Shown: piece after piece, positions 1 to 7,784 of the stretch
Position numbering within the stretch: the first letter of the stretch is position 1
How the letters are laid out: the number at the start of each line of letters is the position of its first letter
Assembly (NCBI GenBank): GCA_022827345.1
Contig: JAJDTB010000030.1
Location: 115,222-179,221 of the forward strand
Length of the DNA stretch: 64,000 bases
Reading direction: 5' to 3'
Origin: Gemmatimonadota bacterium
Lineage (GTDB): Bacteria; Gemmatimonadota; Gemmatimonadetes; Longimicrobiales; Gaopeijiaceae
Program-made: the position numbers and the translations under genes
Notes under the pieces: generated by a model
What the model was told of the DNA's origin: nothing
What the model saw: the letters and a program-made list of their open reading frames with translations, nothing else
Databases searched by the model: none

Positions 1-1379
1 AACACCGCGCCCGTGAGCGCATAGGGCGACGTGGAGTCGACCATGTCGAGCGTCTCGGACCAGGCGGCGTCCGGGTACACGTGGATCGACATCACCGGCC
101 CGAAGATCTCGTCGCACATGGTTTCGTGGTCCGGCGTGTGCGCCCGGATCAGGGTGGGACGGATGAAGAACCCGTCCGCGTCGGAGTACTCGCCGCCCGC
201 GATCACATCCGCGTCCGGACTCGCCTTGGCCCGGTCGATGTACCCGGTGATCGACTGAAAGGCGCCCCGGTCGATGACGGCGTTGACGAAGTTGCGGAAA
301 TCCATGGGATCCCCCATCGCCAGCGCGTCGGTCTCCTCGACCAGGTCGCCGGAGATCTCCTTCCACACGGACTCGGGGATGTAGGCCCTCGACGCGGCCG
401 AACACTTCTGCCCCTGGTATTCGAACGAGCCGCGCACGATGGCGGTGCGGAGCGCGTCCCGGTCGGCGCTGGGGTGCGCCACGATGAAGTCCTTGCCGCC
501 CGTCTCTCCCACCAGCCGCGGATATGAGCGGTAGCGGGCGATGTTGCGCCCCACCGTGTTCCAGAGGGACTGGAAGACGCCCGTCGAGCCGGTGAAATGC
601 AGTCCGGCGAAGTCGGGGTGATCCATCGCGGCCGCCGTGATCTCGACCGGATCGCCCGGCACGAAATTGATCACGCCCGGCGGCAGCCCCGCCTCTTCCA
701 GCAGCCTGTAGGTGTAGTACCCGGAGAGGACGGCGTGCTTGGACGGCTTCCACAGCACTCCGCACCCGACCATCGCCGGGATCCCGGCGAGGTTGGCGCC
801 GATGGCCGTGAAGTTGAAGGGGCTGACCGCGTACACGAAGCCCTCCAGGGGCCGGTACTCGATCCGGTTCCAGATGCCCCGGTCCGAGATCGGCTGATGG
901 TCGAAGATCCGCTCGGCGAAGTGGGCGCCGAAGCGGAAGAAATCGACGATCTCGCACGCGGCGTCGATCTCGGCCTGAAAGGCGTTCTTGCTCTGCCCGA
1001 GCATGGTGGCCGCGTTGAGCGTCGAACGCCACGGTTCCGCGAGCAGTTCGGCCGCCTTGAGGAACACCGCCGCGCGGTCCTCCCAGCGCCACGAGGCCCA
1101 CTCCCGGCGCGCCTCGACGGTGTTGGCGATCGCCCTGCCCGCCTCCTCGGCGCCGGCCGCGTGCCACTGCCCGAGCCGCAGACCGTGGTCGTGCGGGGCG
1201 TGAATCGCGTGCGTCCTTCCGGTGCGGATCTCGTCGCCCCCGATGATCACGGGGATGTCCGCCTCCTGGCCGGCGATGGAGCGCAGCGCGGCCTTCAGTT
1301 CGGTACGCTCGGGGGTGCCCGGCGCGTAGGAGAGGATGGGTTCGTTGACAGGCGCGGGAACACGAATCGTTCCGGACAT
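1..1379 (-). CDS. pruA: L-glutamate gamma-semialdehyde (1-pyrroline-5-carboxylate) dehydrogenase, 3' end outside window
   Basis: Aldehyde dehydrogenase that oxidises glutamate semialdehyde (from P5C) to glutamate with NAD, the second step of proline breakdown. About 460 residues are present. The N-terminus reads MSGTIRVPAPVNEPIL, and the long lead segment is typical of the ALDH4/P5CDH group rather than of general aldehyde dehydrogenases. Visible motifs are FTGS (262-265), GETGGKD with the general-base Glu at 292, and GQKCSA with the catalytic Cys at 326. The ATG is preceded by GGGAAGAG at a good distance. The C-terminal part, with the oligomerisation arm, lies beyond base 1. No proline dehydrogenase is seen upstream; it may lie elsewhere. 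Confident on family, fairly confident on substrate. Confidence 0.9.
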   Translation of the reverse strand, partial: MSGTIRVPAPVNEPILSYAPGTPERTELKAALRSIAGQEADIPVIIGGDEIRTGRTHAIHAPHDHGLRLGQWHAAGAEEAGRAIANTVEARREWASWRWEDRAAVFLKAAELLAEPWRSTLNAATMLGQSKNAFQAEIDAACEIVDFFRFGAHFAERIFDHQPISDRGIWNRIEYRPLEGFVYAVSPFNFTAIGANLAGIPAMVGCGVLWKPSKHAVLSGYYTYRLLEEAGLPPGVINFVPGDPVEITAAAMDHPDFAGLHFTGSTGVFQSLWNTVGRNIARYRSYPRLVGETGGKDFIVAHPSADRDALRTAIVRGSFEYQGQKCSAASRAYIPESVWKEISGDLVEETDALAMGDPMDFRNFVNAVIDRGAFQSITGYIDRAKASPDADVIAGGEYSDADGFFIRPTLIRAHTPDHETMCDEIFGPVMSIHVYPDAAWSETLDMVDSTSPYALTGAV

Positions 1380-1681
1380 TTCTCTTCCCAGTCTTGTTGG
1401 TTGGCGGGAGCGCCCGAATCCCCTGGGGTGAGGCGGACGGCCTCTTTCACCCGCGCGCGCACGCCAGGGCGGCAGCGCTGCGGGAACCGGGAAGGTGCGA
1501 TTCAGGCACGGCCTCCGAGTGCCGGATCCAGCTGCGCGGCATTCGAAGTCACGCGCAATCTACCAAGCGCCCCGGTGGGCGCAACCCGTTGACCATCCGG
1601 AAGCCGCCTGGGTACCTTCCGGTGCATTCGTGGCCCGGTTCGCGGGCCTGTCGGCGATGCGCTGTCTCGCAGAACGGTGGA
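1380..1681. promoter_or_regulatory. Divergent intergenic region, pruA / NifU-like gene
   Basis: A 302-base stretch between two divergent genes. It holds a plausible promoter for the rightward genes (see 1589-1618) and the ribosome binding site of pruA at its left edge. I see no conserved small gene, RNA or repeat in the rest. Confidence 0.6.
1589..1618 (+). promoter_or_regulatory. Predicted promoter for the NifU-like/mrp pair
   Basis: TTGACC, an 18-base spacer, then TACCTT. The predicted transcript would start near 1625 and give a leader of about 57 bases. The same TACCTT element is found in front of ubiE. Confidence 0.5.
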
Positions 1682-1912
1682 ATGGGTACGAGAGATCGGA
1701 TCGAGGCGGTTCTCGAGTCCCTTCGGCCGGCAATTCGGTCGGATGGCGGGGACGTGGAACTGGTAGATTGGAGTGAGGAGATCGGGCGCGTCGAAGTGCG
1801 GCTCATGGGGGCATGCGAGTCGTGTCCGATCTCGATGTTCACCCTCAAGGAAGGGATCGAGCGGCGCCTGCGGGCCGCCGTGCCCGAGGTGGTGACTGTT
1901 GACGCAAGCTGA
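1682..1912 (+). CDS. NifU-like C-terminal (Nfu) iron-sulfur scaffold domain protein
   Basis: A 76-residue stand-alone Nfu domain. Such proteins carry a transient Fe-S cluster and pass it to apo-proteins in the cytosol. The motif GACESCPIS holds Cys45 and Cys48, the CxxC pair that binds the cluster, and the DGGDVEL segment before it is typical of the family. The ATG at 1682 gives the family's usual short length. The end overlaps the next gene, an Mrp/ApbC ATPase, by 14 bases, so the two are probably translationally coupled and work together in Fe-S cluster assembly or transfer. Confidence 0.88.
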   Translation: MGTRDRIEAVLESLRPAIRSDGGDVELVDWSEEIGRVEVRLMGACESCPISMFTLKEGIERRLRAAVPEVVTVDAS

Positions 1913-3128
1913 AACTCCCACGAGCCCGAACGGGGCCGTCCAGGCGCTGCACCGCGCGCTGGCTCAGGTGATCAACCCCGTGACCGGGAAGGATGTCGTT
2001 GCCGGCGGGCAGGTGAGCGAGGTCGCGGTGGACGGCGACGGCAAGGCCACCTTCGTCTTCTCCCTCCAGCGGGGCGATCCCGGCGTGCTGGTGCGCCAGG
2101 CGCGCACCGCCGCGGCGGCAGTCGACGGCATTCGCGGCGTGAAGGTGAATGTGCAACTGCCGCAGAGCTCGGCCCCCGCGGGTGTGCCGCCGGGCCAGGG
2201 CCGCAGCGGATCGGCCGACCGGGGTGCCTCGCCGCTGTCGGCGGCTGCTCCGCGGACCCCCGGACAGGCCCCCTCCGCGCGTCCCGCCCCGCAACGCGGG
2301 CTCCAGCCCGGATCCGTGCCCGCCCCGACCCCCCAGCCGGGGGTGCTCACGGGGGTCGGGCGCATCGTTGCGGTCAGCTCCGGGAAGGGCGGCGTCGGCA
2401 AGTCGATGGTTGCGACCAACCTGGCCGCCCACGCCGCCTCGAAGGGTCTCGCCGTGGGCCTCCTCGACGCGGACATCTACGGCCCCAACATCCCGATCAT
2501 GTTCGGCGAGGCGCGCCGCCCCACCGTCACCGGCGCCAAGGGCAGCGAAATGATCGTCCCGCTCGAGGCCCACGGCGTACGCCTGATGAGCCTCGGGTTC
2601 CTTCTGGAGCGCGAGCAGCCCGCGATCATGCGCGGTCCCCTCATCGCCGGAATCCTCAAGCAGTTCATGGAGCAGGTCGCCTGGGGCCGGCTGGACCTGA
2701 TGATCGTCGACATGCCGCCCGGCACCGGCGACGCTCAGCTCTCCCTCGTGCAGACGGTGAACCTGGACGGCGCCCTGATGGTCACCACGCCGCAGAAGGT
2801 GGCGACCGGCGATGTGCGCCGCGGCGTGAAGATGTTCGAACGGGTCAACACCCGGATCCTGGGAATCGTCGAGAACATGTGCGGCTTCCGGATCCCGGGC
2901 TCGGACGAGGTGATCGACCTCTTCGGCCGGGGGGGCGGGGAGGACCTCGCCCGCGAGCTCTCGGTCCCCTTCCTCGGCCGGATCCCCCTCGATATGGCCG
3001 TCCGGACGGCCGGCGATCAGGGACAGCCTACGGTTCTATCCGCGCCGGATTCACCTGCGGCGTCGTCGATGGCCGGGATCGGCGACCGGTTCCTTGCCGA
3101 CCTGGAAGGCCTGCCACCGCGCGACTAG
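1899..3128 (+). CDS. mrp: Mrp/NBP35-family P-loop ATPase with N-terminal MIP18 (DUF59) domain
   Basis: A 409-residue Fe-S carrier-type ATPase. Residues about 12-90 form the MIP18/DUF59 domain, followed by a Pro/Ala/Gly-rich linker (about 90-150) and the ParA-like ATPase with the deviant Walker A GKGGVGKS at 162-169 and the DADIYGPNIP motif. The start is TTG at 1899, inside the end of the NifU-like gene. Oddity: most family members carry a CPxC pair after the ENM motif for the bridging Fe-S cluster; here that stretch reads ENMCGFRIPGSDEVIDLFG, with only one Cys and not in the usual place. The carrier function is therefore inferred from family and context, not from cluster ligands. Confidence 0.88.
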   Translation: MTQAETPTSPNGAVQALHRALAQVINPVTGKDVVAGGQVSEVAVDGDGKATFVFSLQRGDPGVLVRQARTAAAAVDGIRGVKVNVQLPQSSAPAGVPPGQGRSGSADRGASPLSAAAPRTPGQAPSARPAPQRGLQPGSVPAPTPQPGVLTGVGRIVAVSSGKGGVGKSMVATNLAAHAASKGLAVGLLDADIYGPNIPIMFGEARRPTVTGAKGSEMIVPLEAHGVRLMSLGFLLEREQPAIMRGPLIAGILKQFMEQVAWGRLDLMIVDMPPGTGDAQLSLVQTVNLDGALMVTTPQKVATGDVRRGVKMFERVNTRILGIVENMCGFRIPGSDEVIDLFGRGGGEDLARELSVPFLGRIPLDMAVRTAGDQGQPTVLSAPDSPAASSMAGIGDRFLADLEGLPPRD

Positions 3129-3182
3129 GAGACGGCGTCCGGGACCGGGCCGGGAGCACGACCGGTGTCTGCCGGGACCGGG

Positions 3183-3419
3183 CTATTCGCCCTCCAGCCA
3201 TTTCCTGTCGGCGGCCGACAGCGCCTCGCGCCCACGCACACGGTCGAGGAGCTTGAGCACGAACCAGCCGACCAGCATGATCGGCGCGACCTTGAAAAGG
3301 AGGAAACTCGCGATGCCCAGCGTAAGTCCGAGGAGCGCCCCCACCACGGAAAGCACAATCCACACCACGACGATGCTGACGATGCCCATGGCGAGGAATG
3401 TCAAGAGCGTTCCGATCAT
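3183..3419 (-). CDS. Small two-helix membrane protein, function unknown
   Basis: 78 residues with two hydrophobic helices (about 3-28 and 34-58) and a charged C-terminal tail ending in AADRKWLEGE. I do not recognise a family. It has its own promoter-like sequence (3445-3472) and a good ribosome binding site, GGAGAAGG, so it is probably a real monocistronic gene. It ends tail-to-tail with the mrp gene and follows the envelope-stress operon on the same strand. Confidence 0.6.
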   Translation of the reverse strand: MIGTLLTFLAMGIVSIVVVWIVLSVVGALLGLTLGIASFLLFKVAPIMLVGWFVLKLLDRVRGREALSAADRKWLEGE

Positions 3420-3444
3420 GCCTTCTCCGTAAAACTCCCGGTCC

Positions 3445-3472
3445 CGTGTACCGCGAATCCTGCTCAGGTCAA
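3445..3472 (-). promoter_or_regulatory. Predicted promoter for the 78-residue membrane protein
   Basis: On the minus strand: TTGACC (3472-3467), a 16-base spacer, then TACACG (3450-3445), about 25 bases before the start codon. Confidence 0.45.
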
Positions 3473-3521
3473 TCTAAGTGTAACATCATTTGCCGCGGGG
3501 ACGCCGGACCATGCGCCCCGG

Positions 3522-4349
3522 TCACGGAATCCGCACGATGTCGATGGCGCCCAGGGCCGCCGAGATCTCGATCTCGACCCGGCGCTCCGCCGTTTCCCAG
3601 TTGGGCGAGCGATAGCTTCTGCCGCTCCTCACGAACCCCTCGGCCTCGATCGCCGTGAGGAAGTTCTGGCGCATGACCCGGACGCCCAGCGATTCCGGCA
3701 CCCTGATCTCGAGGGCGCCCAGTCCCATCTCCACCGAGACACGCGCGTCCCGCGCCCATTCGCCGTCCAGACCCAGGGTCACCGAGCCCAGGCCCGCCTT
3801 GACCGTCACCCTGTCGGCGTTGAGGTTGCCGATGCCGTGCATCGACAGCCTTGCCGCGCCCACATTGATCGACGCCGCCTCCATCGCCACCGGGTTGATC
3901 TCGTCGATGCGGATCGACGATTCCGAAGCTCCCGTGTTGACGTCGAGATCCAGCAGCGGCAATCCGGACAGGTCGAGCTCGGCGGAGCCCGCGCCGAAGT
4001 CCAGATCGAGGTCCATGGGCACGTCCCGTGACAACCACAGGTCAAGCGACGAGGATTCGGATTGGTCCTTGAACCGGCGATTCTCCCGCGTACGGATGCC
4101 CAGATCGAGGCGGCCGCTCCCGTAGTCGGCGCGGGGCGTCGCGAAGTCCTCGTCGTAATCGAAGCGGGCGCGGTAGAGCAGGTCGGATTCGCCGGGCCGC
4201 AGGGTGAGTTCGCCCGCGCCGTAGCTGACGTTGACCTCGAGGCGCTCCTCGTCCGTCACCTGGCGCGTCCAGGTCACGGTCTTGAGTTGTGCCGCCTGCA
4301 GCTGTCCGGCCCCGGCAGCGAGCATGAAAACGGCCAGAAGCCGATTCAT
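3522..4349 (-). CDS. Toast-rack / LiaF-like secreted beta protein
   Basis: 275 residues. The signal peptide (about 1-20, ending near LQAAQL) exports it to the periplasm. The rest is a repetitive beta pattern with short alternating phrases (GAGELTLRPGE, GAGSAELDLSGL, GASESSIRI, GAARLSMHGIG, GLGSVTLGLDGE, MGLGALEIRVPE), typical of toast-rack/DUF4097-type repeat folds. GAGGAGGAACG precedes the ATG, and the start overlaps the stop of the upstream membrane protein (ATGA). It is the last gene of the ECF sigma operon. The biochemical role is unknown; relatives sit in cell-envelope stress or adhesion loci. Confidence 0.75.
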   Translation of the reverse strand: MNRLLAVFMLAAGAGQLQAAQLKTVTWTRQVTDEERLEVNVSYGAGELTLRPGESDLLYRARFDYDEDFATPRADYGSGRLDLGIRTRENRRFKDQSESSSLDLWLSRDVPMDLDLDFGAGSAELDLSGLPLLDLDVNTGASESSIRIDEINPVAMEAASINVGAARLSMHGIGNLNADRVTVKAGLGSVTLGLDGEWARDARVSVEMGLGALEIRVPESLGVRVMRQNFLTAIEAEGFVRSGRSYRSPNWETAERRVEIEISAALGAIDIVRIP

Positions 4350-5932
4350 CGTTCCTCCTCGCGGGCCTCGTCGTCGTCTTCTTCCGCGTCATCCGCCGGA
4401 GACCAGTCCACCGGGATGTCCATGTCTTCGTCGAAGCGGTCGGGCCAGAGCGCCGTGTACTTGCCGCCCCGCGTGATGATCACGGCGCCGAAGCCGGTCA
4501 TCACGGCGACGATGCCGGCCAGCACGGCCAGCACCTCGACGATGCCGCCGATCCATCCGATCAGCGGAAGCGCACCGAGCGCGCTGCCGACCGCGAAGGG
4601 AAGCATGAGCGCGCCCAGTCCGGTCAGTCTCACGTGCGTGGCCCGGCTGCGATCCACCCGGTCGAGCCACGGATGGTCCTGGTCCAGAACCCACCGGCCC
4701 ACGTGATGGCTCACTCCGACGTATCCCGCGAATGCCGCCAGCGCGACGGCAAGCGGGTACAGGGGCACCCAGGCAAACAGGACCGGGATTCCGACCACGG
4801 AGATCGTCAGCACGACGCACCCGATCAGGAATACCGGGACCACGAGGAAACCTCCGGCGAACCCGACCGCGGCCGCCCTCCCCGGACGGTACTCGATCTC
4901 CCTCGTGACCGTGTCGAGGCGCAGTCCGGCGAAGCGGGTCAGCAGCAGCGTAAGGCAGCCGAGGACGATGAAAGTGAAGATCGCTTCGACGACCTCGCCC
5001 GCGGCCCGCAACGCTCGCCACGCACCGCCTTCACGCCGATTCGAGGTCGCCCGATCCCGGTCCGCCTCCCATTCGCCGTCCGGTGCCGCGGCTGCCTCGG
5101 GAGCTGCAGGGGGAGTTGGCGGTTCCGGCCGCGCGGGAGTCCCTGGTGCCCCGTCCGCTCGCGACTCCGCAAGGTCCACCACCTCGCCCCGCACCTCTCC
5201 TCCGAGCAGTTCGATTTCGGAACGCGCGTGCCGGACATCGCCGTCAATGCGCCCCGACTCACCCAGGGCCAGGGTCGCGTTCAGCAGAACCACGTCGCCG
5301 CGGATGCGGCCATGGACATCGAGCCAGCCGTCCACAACCAGGAAGCTGCCGTCCACCTCGTCGCCTGCGGCTACCGAATGGTCCTCCCCCACCCGGATGT
5401 CCATCGACTCCAGATCTACGTCGGCCAGCGCGGCTCCGAGCGCCGCAATCCCCTCCGATCTGGCCAGGACGGCCAGGAATTCCTGCGCCGAGGTCCGTTC
5501 GCGCCGGGTCTGAAGCGGTGGCTCGCGGGCGGCCACGGCGTCGGCCAGTACGCGGTCGATGCGGTCGAGCAGGGACTGCTCCGGCGCCGCCAATCCCGGG
5601 TCGGGCGCCCAGGCATCGAGTTCGCGTGCCAGGGGTCCGTCGGAGAGCGAGAGAATGCTCCCCAGAAGATCCCGCCACGCGCGGTCGGAGCCGTCCCCCG
5701 CCTGGTAACTGCCGAGCACCTCCCCGTCGAGGGTGGCAACGCCGTCCGCGAAGCTGAGGACCAGGATCTCGCCGTCAGCGAATTCCAGCTCGAGGGAAGC
5801 CTCCGACTGCGAGACTTCGACCTGGCTGAAAACGACCGCGCGTTCCTGCGCCGCGCCTTCGCCGGCGGCAAGGGCGACGGCCAGGCCGGCCAGGGCCGTG
5901 CAGAGCGGATTCATGGGTCTAAACCGGTACAT
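4346..5932 (-). CDS. Polymer-forming (bactofilin-like) domain fused to a multi-helix membrane domain
   Basis: 528 residues from the ATG at 5932. This start gives a signal-like N-terminus with two Arg before a hydrophobic core; an ATG at 5914 (MNPLCTALAG) is also possible. After a Glu/Asp-rich exported region, residues about 188-255 carry short beta repeats (VDGSFLVVDGWLDVHGRIRG and following) like bactofilins and other polymer-forming proteins. A Pro/Ala linker (about 260-290) leads to five or six transmembrane helices (about 315-500) and a strongly acidic tail. It lies between the anti-sigma factor and the toast-rack gene, which suggests an envelope-sensing or envelope-stabilising role (inference). 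Confidence 0.7.
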   Translation of the reverse strand: MYRFRPMNPLCTALAGLAVALAAGEGAAQERAVVFSQVEVSQSEASLELEFADGEILVLSFADGVATLDGEVLGSYQAGDGSDRAWRDLLGSILSLSDGPLARELDAWAPDPGLAAPEQSLLDRIDRVLADAVAAREPPLQTRRERTSAQEFLAVLARSEGIAALGAALADVDLESMDIRVGEDHSVAAGDEVDGSFLVVDGWLDVHGRIRGDVVLLNATLALGESGRIDGDVRHARSEIELLGGEVRGEVVDLAESRADGAPGTPARPEPPTPPAAPEAAAAPDGEWEADRDRATSNRREGGAWRALRAAGEVVEAIFTFIVLGCLTLLLTRFAGLRLDTVTREIEYRPGRAAAVGFAGGFLVVPVFLIGCVVLTISVVGIPVLFAWVPLYPLAVALAAFAGYVGVSHHVGRWVLDQDHPWLDRVDRSRATHVRLTGLGALMLPFAVGSALGALPLIGWIGGIVEVLAVLAGIVAVMTGFGAVIITRGGKYTALWPDRFDEDMDIPVDWSPADDAEEDDDEAREEER

Positions 5933-6824
5933 GCCGACGTTCCAATCCCGTGGTCTTCGCCACGTTCCTGTACAGGATCCATCCCGACAGCGCGGTGAGT
6001 GTGGTGAGCAGGACCAGCCCGCCCACAAACAGGGGCGCCGCCCCAGCGAGGCCGGCCGGCACGGCGTCCGGGAAAATGCCCGCTCCGCTGCCCAGGATGC
6101 CGCCGAGTGCATCGGGCAGGGCGGCGATGCCCTGGCTCCAGAGGAACCCCGCCAGGTTCGAGAGCGTCACCAGCGGGTTGTTGGCGAAGAGCATGTAGCC
6201 GGTCGCCACAACGGCCGCCGTGGGTCCGAAGGCCACGCCCGACGCGGCGGCGAGCCGCTCCTGGCGGTGCGGCCAGAGGCCGGCGAGAAGATGACGCACA
6301 CGGGTGCCCGTCCGGGCGTTTTCGGGCACGTGCACCCGCGCCATTACCCGATCGGCGAACCCTGCGGCCGGGGCCAGGGCCGGCAGCCGGCCCAGTTCCC
6401 GGTGCAGGCGGCCCCAGCCGGCCAGCGCCGCGGCAGTTTCCGGGTCCCGGGCGACGAGCGGCTTGAGCGCTCGCGCATGCCGGGTGGAGAGCGTGCCGTC
6501 GTGGAGCGCGTCGAAGACATTCGCCACCGACCAGTCCGCCCCCCCGGCAAGCCAGGCCCGGAGTCTGCCAAGGCGCGACGGACGGATGTGCAGCGATGCG
6601 ATGATCCTCGCCTTCAGATCGCGTGCGGGCACGTGGGGCCGGATGTCCTGCAGGGCCGCGAAGAGGGCGCGGCAGGCGCGAACCTCCGCCTGGAGCCCGG
6701 GGTCCCGGGCGATTTCGCGTTCGAAGCTCCGCCGCTCATCGCCGCGCAACTCACCGTCCAGATACGAGAACAGCCGCCTCGCCTCCGGATTCGGTTGGTT
6801 GGTTGTACGATGATTCCGCTTCAC
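5919..6824 (-). CDS. Membrane-bound anti-sigma factor (zinc-finger-like fold without the zinc ligands)
   Basis: 301 residues from GTG at 6824, chosen because AGGGAGA sits 7 bases upstream; a longer reading from ATG at 6884 lacks such a site. The N-terminal 60 residues (LFSYLDGELRGDER..., then two helices) look like an anti-sigma zinc-finger domain, but the HxxxCxxC ligands are absent. Two or three transmembrane segments lie at about 191-215 and 257-285. It sits directly downstream of the ECF sigma gene and should hold that sigma factor at the membrane until a signal arrives. The following gene starts inside its end. Confidence 0.75.
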   Translation of the reverse strand: MKRNHRTTNQPNPEARRLFSYLDGELRGDERRSFEREIARDPGLQAEVRACRALFAALQDIRPHVPARDLKARIIASLHIRPSRLGRLRAWLAGGADWSVANVFDALHDGTLSTRHARALKPLVARDPETAAALAGWGRLHRELGRLPALAPAAGFADRVMARVHVPENARTGTRVRHLLAGLWPHRQERLAAASGVAFGPTAAVVATGYMLFANNPLVTLSNLAGFLWSQGIAALPDALGGILGSGAGIFPDAVPAGLAGAAPLFVGGLVLLTTLTALSGWILYRNVAKTTGLERRHVPV

Positions 6825-6895
6825 GTCCCGGTCTCCCTGATGGTTGTCAATCCCAATACGCCGCCTGCGATTCGGCGGTTTCAAGCCCTGTAATG

Positions 6896-7546
6896 CTAAC
6901 CCGAAGGATCGAGCAGCGGACCCAGCGCCGCCTTCAACTCCAGCCGTGCTCGATGGATGTAGGTCTTCACGGTTCCCAGGGGAATCTCCAGGATATCGGC
7001 GATCTCCTGGTACGAGTAGCCCTCGACGTGACGCAGCAATGTAACCGCCCGGTACTCGGGTCTGAGTCTGCCGATCGCGGTCTCGATCTGGCTGCCGAGT
7101 TCGAGGTTCTCCACGTAGGCGTCCGGACGCTCCTCCGACGACTCGAGCACCAGGCTCGTCCGGGCCTGTTCGTCCGCGGTGACCGCGTTGGGAGAGCCGT
7201 GGATGGAGATCGTGTCCAGCCGGCGCTTGCGGAGGTGATCGATCGTCAGGTTGTGTGCGATCTTGAACATCCAGCTCGAGAACTTGTAGCCGGGATTGTA
7301 GCTGCCGATTGCATTGAAGGCCCGAATGAACGCTTCCTGGGCGAGATCCTCGGCCAGACTCCTGTCGCGCACCATGCGGTAGATCAGGCTGAAGACCGGC
7401 CGCTCGTAGCGGTTCAGCAGCTCTCTGAACGCTCTCTCGCGGCCCTTGGCCGCCTGCAGGGCGAGTGTCCTGTCGTCGGGAACCGCGCTCTCCACGGGTA
7501 TCGGCGTTCCTCGCGATTCGGCTCGGCGTGGGCGAAGTCCCCGCAT
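6896..7546 (-). CDS. ECF-family RNA polymerase sigma factor (RpoE/SigW-like)
   Basis: About 216 residues. Region 2 (about 35-105: LNRYERPVFSLIYRMVRD, LAQEAFIRAF and KFSSWMFKIAHNLTIDHLRK) binds the -10 element. Region 4 (about 150-205: YRAVTLLRHVEGYSYQEIAD, IPLGTVKTYIHRAR) binds the -35 element. The start is uncertain: ATG 7546 is used, and GTG 7495 would also fit, since residues before VESAVPDD are not conserved-looking. It is followed by its membrane anti-sigma factor and two envelope proteins, so it likely drives its own envelope-stress operon. Group assignment beyond ECF is not attempted. Confidence 0.88.
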   Translation of the reverse strand: MRGLRPRRAESRGTPIPVESAVPDDRTLALQAAKGRERAFRELLNRYERPVFSLIYRMVRDRSLAEDLAQEAFIRAFNAIGSYNPGYKFSSWMFKIAHNLTIDHLRKRRLDTISIHGSPNAVTADEQARTSLVLESSEERPDAYVENLELGSQIETAIGRLRPEYRAVTLLRHVEGYSYQEIADILEIPLGTVKTYIHRARLELKAALGPLLDPSG

Positions 7547-7784
7547 TCCGGCGGTTTGCGGGGCGTCATGACAACCTACTACGACGGGGGGTGCCACTTT
7601 CTTTACCGCAAGACCGGTCAGGGGCCGGGCACCCGGGTGACGACCGGCGGGCCGCGCGCTGTAGACGGCGGACGGGCCGGGAGGGTTGCACGGGGTTGGA
7701 GGGTACCGCCCGGGTTCCCTACCTTTGGGCCTCCGCCGGCCCGCCGGGCCCGGGCGCGCCACAGGAGGCGCGCACCGATCCACC
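7547..7784. promoter_or_regulatory. Divergent intergenic region, ECF sigma operon / ubiE
   Basis: 238 bases with the ubiE promoter (7696-7725) and an AGGAGG at 7763-7768. I could not identify a convincing leftward promoter for the sigma factor; an autoregulated ECF promoter would be expected here. Confidence 0.5.
7696..7725 (+). promoter_or_regulatory. Predicted promoter for ubiE/menG
   Basis: TTGGAG, an 18-base spacer, then TACCTT followed by TGG (TACCTTTG also fits the TAnnTTTG pattern known from Bacteroidota). Confidence 0.45.

Noticed and set aside
81..1592. Long rightward open frames across the first 1.6 kb
   Set aside because: They are the antisense of pruA, whose protein has all aldehyde dehydrogenase motifs; the rightward products are Arg/Gly-rich with no recognisable fold.
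4634..5998. 454-codon rightward frame over the polymer-forming gene
   Set aside because: Antisense shadow caused by high GC; the minus-strand reading has signal peptide, beta repeats and membrane helices.
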